A program made the position numbers and the translations under genes. A stretch of 5,398 nt of DNA from positions 1-5,398 of the forward strand of contig JARXAV010000088.1 in the NCBI GenBank assembly GCA_029865665.1. Reading direction: 5' to 3'. This stretch comes from Flectobacillus sp. (GTDB lineage: Bacteria; Bacteroidota; Bacteroidia; Cytophagales; Spirosomataceae). The notes under the pieces are model-generated. The model did not search any database. It saw only the letters and a list, made by a program, of their open reading frames with translations, and was not told the DNA's origin. The first letter of the stretch is position 1. Every line of letters starts with the position of its first letter. Shown here piece after piece: positions 1 through 5,398 of the stretch.

Positions 1-405
1 CCCGATTTTATGCAACTTAATGAACAGAAGAACTCGTTGCACGTTAAATTGAACAGCAGAAATGAACACAAGATCTTTGAAAAGACCTCATTTCTAATAA
101 ATAGAAAATTATCGAATGAGAAAATCAGAAGACTTTCGCACAAACGCATTTCGGTAAAAGGAAAAAGTATAAGCTATATTTGGTGTTTTAACAGGTTAGT
201 TCTTTCATTTTTCAGATCGAGCATACCACAATAATTTCAACAAAAATCATGCCTAACCCTATAATTCAGCAGCTATAAAATCAATAAATCAATACCCCCT
301 AGAACGTCAAAAAAAGTATTTCAAAGAATAAGAAACTGACCCTCTAAAAAACCAAATTCTCGACTATCTATACAGAACAATAAAACTGAATTTTCAACGA
401 TTACC
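1..405. other. AT-rich flank downstream of the receptor gene, no convincing gene
   Basis: This stretch lies 3' of the TonB receptor gene and holds nothing I can name. On the plus strand the frame is open from the window edge to a TAA ending at 234, with a first ATG at position 10. The 74-residue product is rich in Lys, Asn, Arg and Ser, has no recognisable motif or signal peptide, and looks like translated AT-rich DNA. It could also be the tail of a gene entering from the left. From 235 to 405 both strands are interrupted by stops. Immediately after the receptor stop (minus strand) I see no GC-rich hairpin followed by a T-run, so no intrinsic terminator can be assigned. A short tandem repeat of the type atcaataa sits near 278-293. 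Confidence 0.55.
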
Positions 406-2658
406 TTAAAAAATATACGTAAATGACAATTTTGAATTGAAAGGAGTACCTGGCGTAAAATGTATTTCTTCCACCGAAGTAGTCTCATTTTTCAGACGAC
501 TTTCGGTTGCAAATTGGGTTTCTTTCCACTTTGTATTAAAAATATTCTGAATGGATAAGCCAATCGTTGATTTCTTATACGTGTAACTTACCAGAGCATC
601 GCTCACAAAATATCCTTTGGCAACAATCGTATTATCCTCATTAGCTGGTCGGTCTGCTATGTAACGGTAACGTAAACTTCCGCTAAAGCCCGTTTTGTTT
701 TTGAGCGTAATTCCTCCTATCGTCGTAAATACAGGTGCTAAAGGTAGATAATCTTGCCCTGTTGCCACTCCAACAGCACGTGGTTTTGCCCAGTTTAAGT
801 CGGTGTCGATAAAGATATTTTTGGCTAACTGATAACGTATCGAAACATCCCATCCACTCCGAACCGATTTCCCAGAAGGTTCAACAACCCCAGCATCGCC
901 TACATAGACAAATTCTTGATTGAGCCACAGATACCAGTAAGCGGCATTGATAACCATTTGTGGAAAGGGTTTCCAGATTGTTCCCAAGTCTGAACCATAC
1001 GCAGCGGGCAAAACTTCTAATCCCTTTTGAGCAACGACTACACGAGTATCGTTGGAGTGAAAGCCTTTTCCTGAGGTCGAATAAAATTGAAGTTTGGGAT
1101 TGAGCGTATAATATAAATTGAATTTGGGCGAGACAATCGAAGCAGAAGCAACACTTCGTTTATCGTTTGCCAAATGGTCAGTATATTGATTATGAAAATA
1201 GTCGAATCGGAGTCCTGCAATGACTGATAATTTAGGAGAAAGTTGAACCGTTTCTTCCACAAAAGCCCCTAGATTAGCCTCGTTGATGTCACCCAATTGG
1301 AACTGCTCAAGTGTTTCTGAACGATTTTTAGTATGCGATAACTCACTATTATTGGTCATATCGTGGCGGTAATTCAGCCCCAATGCCAAGGTTGCATCCC
1401 GATTGCCGAGTTGATGCCCTATCGAATAACTACTGTTGTATCCCCAAAGATTACGAGCTTCTTTTTGCCTAATTTGGTCGCCATTGAGCGAATCTTCTAA
1501 GTAAAAAGTAAAGTTAGAATAGAGTTCAAAATGATAATTAGAGTAGAAAAACTGATTTTTCCAGACGTGATTTGGTCGTACTAAAGTACTCAGCTCTACA
1601 TTTAGATTTGTTCTGCTGGTTGTTCCCCCTTCGTTGGGGTCAATTGCTCCATAAAAACCAATAGAACCATCGGCAACAGAACGGTCTGGAATTTGTCCAG
1701 AGGCATCCCACCTACTCCAAAAGGTAGAAGCTGTAAAAGTCAAACTGGTATTTTCACGAAGATGCCCGTGATACTTTCCGAAGAGATTGAAGCGTTTAAA
1801 ATGCTGCGGATTCTCGAAATAAGCATCCGAGTAATTGTATTCAGAAGCAAGAAAAGCGGACTGATTGCGTGCTGCGGATTTTGTTCCCAAGAGGTTTACT
1901 GCCCCCACTAAACGATAAGTATTGAACTGACCAATTTCTGTTTTGATAAAATTTTGGTCTAAGACTTTTTTCGTCTGATAATTTGCCCAACCAGCCGTTG
2001 TGAAATTACCTTTATCGGCATCGTAAAGCCCTTTTTTGAAGGCTACGTTTTCAATTAATTCGGGAATGATAAAATGGGCATCGGCATACCCTTGTCCATG
2101 AGCGTGCGACACCATGTTGATAGGCACACCGTCCACGGTTAAGTTAATATCCGTTCCGTGATCGAGGTCAAAACCCCGTAAGAAAAGTTGTTCGGCTTTT
2201 CCTCCGCCTGCATGTTGTCCGATAAATAAGCCTGGAATCATCCGTAACACATCTTGCGAATTATTGATGGTTCGGAGTTTCATATCTAGGCTAGAAATCA
2301 GTTGTTGATTTCTGGGATTATTGGCAACGACTTTCACTTCTGCCAATGAAAAATCTACTGATTTTAGAGAAAAGTTAACAGCAACGACCTCATCATCCGC
2401 AACAACCACCTCTTTTTGTTCGGTGGCATAGCCCAAAAATGAAACTTCTACGAGGTAAGTAGCAGGCTTGAGGTTATGAATGTGAAACATCCCTAAGTCG
2501 TTGGTACGAGTTCCTTGTGTTTGTCCTTTGATAACGAGATTTGCTCCAACTAGAGGTTGCTGTGTTTTAGCGTCAATGACTTTGCCGACAATACCACCTA
2601 AATGTGCGTGTACCACAAAAGGAAGCATGAGCAATCCGATAATAATTGTTTTAAACAT
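406..2658 (-). CDS. TonB-dependent outer-membrane receptor with CarboxypepD_reg-like domain and His-rich plug
   Basis: A 750-residue outer-membrane active transporter that would use the TonB/ExbBD system to bring a substrate into the periplasm. Residues 1-18 form a signal peptide (hydrophobic core IIIGLLMLPFVV, then HA), so the mature chain probably starts at His19. Residues ~22-98 are a CarboxypepD_reg-like beta-sandwich (GKVIDAKTQQPLVGANL, GTRTNDLGMF). A TonB-box-like stretch follows (LAEVKVVA, ~105-112). The plug spans ~119-228 (DVLRMIPGLFIGQHAGGG, FLRGFDLDHGTDI, VDGVPINMVSHAHGQGYADA), with histidines at 149, 167, 185, 187 and 195. The barrel runs to the C-terminus and ends in the aromatic FTYIF expected for BAM recognition; GKGFHSNDTR is a typical barrel motif. 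The length is normal and the gene is intact. It starts 33 bp after the HupE-like gene, suggesting co-transcription. No Shine-Dalgarno is present, and this is the first ATG that gives a signal peptide. The plug histidines and the neighbour point to a metal or metal-complex substrate, which is inference. Confidence 0.95.
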   Translation of the reverse strand: MFKTIIIGLLMLPFVVHAHLGGIVGKVIDAKTQQPLVGANLVIKGQTQGTRTNDLGMFHIHNLKPATYLVEVSFLGYATEQKEVVVADDEVVAVNFSLKSVDFSLAEVKVVANNPRNQQLISSLDMKLRTINNSQDVLRMIPGLFIGQHAGGGKAEQLFLRGFDLDHGTDINLTVDGVPINMVSHAHGQGYADAHFIIPELIENVAFKKGLYDADKGNFTTAGWANYQTKKVLDQNFIKTEIGQFNTYRLVGAVNLLGTKSAARNQSAFLASEYNYSDAYFENPQHFKRFNLFGKYHGHLRENTSLTFTASTFWSRWDASGQIPDRSVADGSIGFYGAIDPNEGGTTSRTNLNVELSTLVRPNHVWKNQFFYSNYHFELYSNFTFYLEDSLNGDQIRQKEARNLWGYNSSYSIGHQLGNRDATLALGLNYRHDMTNNSELSHTKNRSETLEQFQLGDINEANLGAFVEETVQLSPKLSVIAGLRFDYFHNQYTDHLANDKRSVASASIVSPKFNLYYTLNPKLQFYSTSGKGFHSNDTRVVVAQKGLEVLPAAYGSDLGTIWKPFPQMVINAAYWYLWLNQEFVYVGDAGVVEPSGKSVRSGWDVSIRYQLAKNIFIDTDLNWAKPRAVGVATGQDYLPLAPVFTTIGGITLKNKTGFSGSLRYRYIADRPANEDNTIVAKGYFVSDALVSYTYKKSTIGLSIQNIFNTKWKETQFATESRLKNETTSVEEIHFTPGTPFNSKLSFTYIF

Positions 2659-2683
2659 GATGAATAAGTTTATGATGAATAAG
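2657..2683. repeat. 12-bp direct repeat at the receptor start codon
   Basis: The 12-mer atgatgaataag (plus strand) occurs at 2657-2668 and 2672-2683, a 15-bp period. On the coding strand this gives CTTATTCATCAT twice, and the second copy runs into the receptor ATG. The repeat fills most of the 33-bp gap between the HupE-like gene and the receptor. It looks like a small slippage duplication of the translation initiation region. Only the downstream copy is followed by G to make ATG; the upstream copy reads CATAAA. Confidence 0.6.
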
Positions 2684-2691
2684 GCTGCAAG

Positions 2692-3915
2692 TTAAGACAT
2701 CATTTGCTGAATTAGTATAGTTACTGCATTGGGTTCTGTCGTTATGCGTTCCAAAATCCATGCAAACGAAGCCACTACGGCTAGGCAAGCTCCTGCAATG
2801 CGTACATAGGCATAATAGGGTGTTCGCTGACTTACCAAAATCAACACAGGTAATACCAACAGAATCAAAAAGAGTTGGAATACTTCAATCCCGACATTAA
2901 AACCCAGAATACTCAAGGCAAAATCAGTGGGGGCTAACGATAAATCGGCTAAGGTACTAGCAAAAGCCAAGCCATGAACTAAACCAAAACCTGCGGCAAT
3001 GTACATTTCTTTTCCTGTAAAAAATGGTTTAATGGCATGAATTGCAGAGACTAAAATGGAGATGCCAATCAGAATTTCTACAGGTTGCGAAGGTAAACGA
3101 ATCCAACCGATAGCTCCTAACAAAAGCGTAATGGAATGTCCTATCGTAAAGGCTGTTACAATTTTTAGCACGTTGAATGCTCCTTTCTTCACTCCTATAA
3201 AACCCGTCCATTTGTTATCTTGAACCAACTGTAATGCAGGCAATAATAAGACCAACAAAAAAAGTAAATGGTCTAATCCTTCTTTGATATGATTCATCCC
3301 TAAAACAACCATGCTCTTAAAACCTCGCCACGTACTACCTTGCTCTAGGCTCACTTGGAAGGGTTTTATGGTATTGGTAGGAACGTCTAATTCAATGACT
3401 CCGATTTCGTTTAGGGTACTATCCTCCGCAACGATGCCTTGTTTCCAGTCTTGTTTGATAGAAACCAAAATACGATGGCTTGCCACTTGATGTAAAACAG
3501 CATCGTAATCAAAATAGAAGTTTCTAAGGTCATAAGCGGTCGGGGGATTCATCGAAAATTCGACAACCAATTCTTTATATACACCTGATAATTGGCTCTT
3601 TATTTCATGTACTCGCATTTCGCCAAGGGCTACTGTCCACGGTTTTCCGTCAAAAGTTTTAGGGCGAATATGGGTTAACAAATAGCTTCTAAGGGTATCT
3701 CCCAAACGTTCAACAAGATGTTCCGAATGGTCATTTACACCCATTCCAATTGCCGATTGTAATTCACTAAGCGGTATTTGAATTTCTCCAGTAATGCTTT
3801 TCTCATGGATTTTTAACACCACCATCGAATTGGGCATGGGGTGTGCATTGAGCATTTCAAAGGTTACTAGTTGAAACAGTAATATGAGTAAAAAGAGGTG
3901 CCTGTACTTTTTCAT
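2692..3915 (-). CDS. HupE/UreJ family (HupE_UreJ_2-type) membrane protein, putative metal permease
   Basis: A 407-residue inner-membrane protein. HupE/UreJ proteins are secondary nickel/cobalt permeases; whether this long variant uses the same metals is unknown. A signal peptide (1-24, ending LNA) precedes His25-Pro-Met-Pro-Asn-Ser. Residues 25-~200 form an extracytoplasmic domain without membrane segments (DVPTNTIKPF near 177-186). The C-terminal half has about six helices: ~216-232, 247-268, 278-296, 304-322, 335-362 and 368-389. The HupE signature HX5DH is present as His209...Asp215-His216 (HIKEGLDH) at the mouth of the first helix. Other polar membrane residues are His260 (FTIGHS), His293 (SAIHAIKPFF), His314 (LVHGLAFAS) and Glu344 (NVGIEVFQ). 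The reading frame has an in-frame TGA not far upstream and only this ATG opens it; no Shine-Dalgarno is seen. It lies 33 bp before the TonB receptor and 138 bp after the dipeptidase. The family call is firm; the substrate is not. Confidence 0.9.
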   Translation of the reverse strand: MKKYRHLFLLILLFQLVTFEMLNAHPMPNSMVVLKIHEKSITGEIQIPLSELQSAIGMGVNDHSEHLVERLGDTLRSYLLTHIRPKTFDGKPWTVALGEMRVHEIKSQLSGVYKELVVEFSMNPPTAYDLRNFYFDYDAVLHQVASHRILVSIKQDWKQGIVAEDSTLNEIGVIELDVPTNTIKPFQVSLEQGSTWRGFKSMVVLGMNHIKEGLDHLLFLLVLLLPALQLVQDNKWTGFIGVKKGAFNVLKIVTAFTIGHSITLLLGAIGWIRLPSQPVEILIGISILVSAIHAIKPFFTGKEMYIAAGFGLVHGLAFASTLADLSLAPTDFALSILGFNVGIEVFQLFLILLVLPVLILVSQRTPYYAYVRIAGACLAVVASFAWILERITTEPNAVTILIQQMMS

Positions 3916-3932
3916 GGATGGATATTTTATAA

Positions 3933-3951
3933 AAATGATTGCAAATCATTT
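3933..3951. repeat. Small inverted repeat just upstream of the HupE-like start
   Basis: aaatgatt-gca-aatcattt: two perfect 8-bp arms (3933-3940 and 3944-3951) around a 3-base centre, lying 18 bp upstream of the HupE-like ATG. It could be an operator for a dimeric regulator, or an mRNA hairpin near the start codon. No known operator consensus is matched with certainty, and AT-rich sequence makes such repeats fairly easy to find by chance. Confidence 0.45.
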
Positions 3952-3959
3952 CCCATAAA

Positions 3960-3983
3960 GGACGGGATTTATAAATCCTGTCC
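3960..3983. repeat. 24-bp palindrome flanked by direct repeats (REP-like)
   Basis: The arms ggacgggattta and taaatcctgtcc are complementary at 11 of 12 positions with no spacer. On its left lies atttcccataaag (3948-3960) and on its right atttccataaag (3990-4001), near-identical direct repeats that bracket the palindrome. This organisation, in an intergenic gap next to another long hairpin, resembles dispersed palindromic elements of bacterial genomes. Copy number elsewhere in the genome cannot be judged from this window. Confidence 0.6.
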
Positions 3984-3995
3984 AGCGGAATTTCC

Positions 3996-4057
3996 ATAAA
4001 GTGAAACATAACCCTGACAGCGGTCAAAGACCCTGTGAGGGTTGTGTTTCACTTTAT
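3996..4057. repeat. 62-bp long hairpin overlapping the dipeptidase stop codon
   Basis: Outer arms of 20 bp (3996-4015 and 4038-4057) are complementary at 19 of 20 positions. After a G/G mismatch the stem continues with acag/ctgt (4017-4020 and 4033-4036), a single bulged C at 4021, then ggtc/gacc (4022-4025 and 4029-4032) closed by an AAA loop. The right arm includes the dipeptidase TAA (4054-4056). In the direction of transcription the hairpin is followed by TTTATGG rather than a long T-run, so it is not a textbook intrinsic terminator. It may attenuate read-through, protect mRNA ends, or be a mobile REP-type element. The palindrome itself is certain; its role is not. Confidence 0.75.
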
Positions 4058-5205
4058 TTATTTGCAGTTGCTACACCAAAAATTCGGCAGAAATTACTAC
4101 CACCAAACTTGACAATTTCGTCTTCACTAAAGCCTGTTTTTAACATCGCATCTACGACGGTATAATAAAAACCTGTTTTCTGGTCTTTCCAAGCTTCGTT
4201 GGTACGTTCGCCAATTCGAGGTTTAGGCTTTTCATTTTTATTCTGATTAGGAGATGGTGGTCTGTATGAAGGTGTCAGCTTCGTATCTGTGCCAATACAA
4301 ACATGGTCAATTCCCACAACATCGACCATTGCTCTAACGTTTTGAGCATATTCCGTGGGCGAGTCTGCCAAGTGCGTCCATACGCCTATTACGCCACCAG
4401 CATCTGCCACAATTTTAGCTTGCTCTTTGCTGATGAGTCTTGGCTTCATCATTTTTGCCATATTGGCGTTTGACCCCAATTGGGTGTCAAGTCCTGTATG
4501 CGAAATAATGATTGGTTTGGTCGTTACTTTTAAGGCAGCATTTACGGCATCGTTCGTGCAGTGAGCAAGGTCAATCAGAATCCCTAAGCGGTTACATTCT
4601 TTAATAACTTCCACGCCAAAAGGAGACAAGCCACCCCATTTCACAGGATTTGTAAAAATATCTCCCAAAGGAACTGACGCATCGTTATCGTGTAATAATC
4701 CTAAATGACGTAATCCTCTTTTGTAGGCTTCTTCCAATCGTTCGATTTTGCCTTCTAAAAAATGCCCTCCTTCTACGGACTGAATTACCGTCGGTTTGTG
4801 TTTCTTGTGAGACGCTTGCAAATCTGAAAGGTTCAGCGAGCGTTTTATGTTATTGCTTTTTAAGGCAGCATCCATCGCATTTAGCCCGTTGATGAATCTG
4901 TTGTAGCCATCCCCTTCGTTTACAAGTTTCTGATAATCAACTGCAAAAGTCATACAAACAGCAGATAATCCCGATTTTTTCAAGTCTCCTGCTAAATCAA
5001 TACTTGGGTAAGGTAACTCTCCCGAAAGTGGAACATCAATGTGGTTGTGCGTATCGACTGCGATTGTTTTAGCAACAATTCTTGCAATACGAGGGTCAAC
5101 TTCATCGTCTGCCCAAGATAAAAAGGGATTAACCATCAGCGTAGTGCCTACCCCTGCGAGGGTAGCAATTACTTTTCTACGTGACCATTGTTGTTGTGTT
5201 TCCAT
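4054..5205 (-). CDS. Exported M19 family (renal/membrane dipeptidase-like) metallopeptidase with Tat signal
   Basis: A 383-residue member of peptidase family M19 (amidohydrolase fold), whose members are typically binuclear zinc enzymes that hydrolyse dipeptides, including ones with a C-terminal D-residue. Residues 1-32 form a twin-arginine-type signal (Ser8-Arg9-Arg10-Lys-Val-Ile, then a weakly hydrophobic stretch ending SWA), so export folded to the periplasm is predicted. Metal-site counterparts are visible: His53-x-His55 (DTHNHID), Glu145 (SVEGGHF), His215 (DLAHC), His236 (ISHTG) and Asp307 (IGTD). His172 (LLHDND) corresponds to the substrate-binding His of renal dipeptidase. The usual first motif is HxD, so His55 in place of Asp is a variation. 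A Lys/Pro-rich loop lies at ~312-334. The C-terminal GFSEDEIVKFGGSNFCRIFG is characteristic of M19. The start gives a complete Tat signal and has no Shine-Dalgarno. It is first in the same-strand cluster, and its stop lies inside a long hairpin. The substrate is unknown. Confidence 0.93.
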   Translation of the reverse strand: METQQQWSRRKVIATLAGVGTTLMVNPFLSWADDEVDPRIARIVAKTIAVDTHNHIDVPLSGELPYPSIDLAGDLKKSGLSAVCMTFAVDYQKLVNEGDGYNRFINGLNAMDAALKSNNIKRSLNLSDLQASHKKHKPTVIQSVEGGHFLEGKIERLEEAYKRGLRHLGLLHDNDASVPLGDIFTNPVKWGGLSPFGVEVIKECNRLGILIDLAHCTNDAVNAALKVTTKPIIISHTGLDTQLGSNANMAKMMKPRLISKEQAKIVADAGGVIGVWTHLADSPTEYAQNVRAMVDVVGIDHVCIGTDTKLTPSYRPPSPNQNKNEKPKPRIGERTNEAWKDQKTGFYYTVVDAMLKTGFSEDEIVKFGGSNFCRIFGVATANK

Positions 5206-5351
5206 AGTTTAATAAATTATTACAGAAAGTGTGTAAAAGTGTAAAATTTAAAGCTCAAAGCATTTTGTACCGAATACTATTTTGTTAGATTACATTCTAC
5301 TTTTAGCTTTAATCCGAGTATCAACTTTTGCCTTTTTACACAATCTCAAAG
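5206..5351. promoter_or_regulatory. Leader / putative divergent promoter region upstream of the dipeptidase
   Basis: Very AT-rich region that must carry the dipeptidase promoter unless transcription enters from outside the window. I find no confident minus-strand match to the Bacteroidota pattern within it. It holds a perfect tandem 8-mer gtgtaaaa-gtgtaaaa (5231-5246) and one inverted copy, ttttacac, at 5334-5341. These could be binding half-sites, but the composition makes chance occurrence plausible. Confidence 0.35.
5281..5311 (+). promoter_or_regulatory. Candidate Bacteroidota-type promoter pointing right
   Basis: TTTG (5281-5284), a 19-base spacer, then TAGCTTTA (5304-5311). This matches the Bacteroidota primary-sigma pattern TTTG-N19-TAnnTTTG at 9 of 10 defined positions. 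Transcription would start near 5318, about 34 bases before the ATG at 5352. The spacing makes it better than an isolated box, but AT-rich DNA yields false matches. Confidence 0.4.
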
Positions 5352-5398
5352 ATGAATAAATTCCCACCAAAGCTACTGACGAATACGAATAATCGTAA
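5352..5398 (+). CDS. Possible start of a divergent gene, truncated by the window edge
   Basis: An ATG at 5352 opens a plus-strand frame that stays open for 15 codons to the window end, encoding MNKFPPKLLTNTNNR. A well-spaced candidate promoter lies about 40 bp upstream, which is the main support. The fragment is too short to identify. Competing reading: the minus strand is also open here, ending at a TAA at 5336-5338 with tail SSFGGNLFIFEIV, so this could instead be the 3' end of a gene upstream of the dipeptidase. Confidence 0.22.
   Translation, partial: MNKFPPKLLTNTNNR

Noticed and set aside
175..182. Perfect TAnnTTTG box (TATATTTG) on the plus strand
   Set aside because: No TTTG at the right spacing upstream and no gene downstream before the convergent receptor end. 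One or two such boxes are expected by chance in a window of this size.
10..234. 74-codon plus-strand open frame at the left edge
   Set aside because: Lys/Asn/Ser/Arg-rich with no motif. Its length is only mildly surprising for this composition. It could be the end of a gene from outside, but nothing supports naming it.
1038..1262. Minus-strand frame inside the receptor gene
   Set aside because: Lies wholly within the well-supported receptor in another frame and shows no independent motif.
2501..2695. Plus-strand frame antisense to the receptor start
   Set aside because: Antisense shadow covering the signal peptide and CarboxypepD_reg-like region; its composition is dictated by the opposite strand.
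3916..4053. Cobalamin or metal-sensing riboswitch upstream of the HupE-like gene
   Set aside because: HupE genes in some bacteria are riboswitch-controlled, but this gap is too short and is occupied by simple palindromes, with no recognisable B12-box or NiCo-type core.
3948..4057. CRISPR array
   Set aside because: The repeats are inverted and adjacent, not regularly spaced direct repeats with unique spacers, and no cas gene is present.
4355..4564. Plus-strand frame antisense to the dipeptidase, with a hydrophobic-looking middle
   Set aside because: The apparent hydrophobicity mirrors the opposite-strand codons of the M19 barrel; no promoter or start signal.
5368..5375. Perfect TAnnTTTG box (TAGCTTTG) on the minus strand upstream of the dipeptidase
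   Set aside because: No -33 TTTG is visible at the right spacing, and it lies over 160 bp from the dipeptidase ATG inside two competing open frames.

Overview
The window looks like a chromosomal segment from an AT-rich Bacteroidota, most likely of the Cytophagales/Spirosomataceae type. Three things support this. The TonB-dependent receptor carries an N-terminal CarboxypepD_reg-like domain, which is typical of that phylum. All three main genes lack a Shine-Dalgarno sequence and start after A/T-rich leaders. A candidate promoter fits the Bacteroidota pattern TTTG-N19-TAnnTTTG. The genus is an inference.

Three complete genes lie head to tail on the minus strand. In transcription order they are: an exported M19 (renal/membrane dipeptidase family) metallopeptidase with a twin-arginine signal (5205-4054); a HupE/UreJ-type membrane protein with a signal peptide, a roughly 180-residue extracytoplasmic domain and a six-helix membrane domain (3915-2692); and a TonB-dependent outer-membrane receptor with a histidine-rich plug (2658-406). 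The HupE-like gene and the receptor are 33 bp apart and are probably co-transcribed. The dipeptidase is separated from them by 138 bp filled with inverted repeats, one of which overlaps the dipeptidase stop codon. Read-through is possible but not assured.

The three predicted locations are outer membrane, periplasm and inner membrane. HupE/UreJ proteins are known as nickel/cobalt permeases, and both the receptor plug and the permease carry conserved-looking histidines. The economical hypothesis is a transition-metal or metal-peptide acquisition module: the receptor imports, the dipeptidase processes a peptide ligand or is a metal-dependent client, and the HupE-like protein moves the metal across the inner membrane. 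The substrate cannot be read from the sequence.

Flanks: 1-405, downstream of the receptor, shows no convincing gene and no clear terminator. The stretch 5206-5398 is a leader or divergent intergenic region. It has a candidate plus-strand promoter (5281-5311) and possibly the first codons of a divergent gene leaving the window at the right edge (ATG at 5352).
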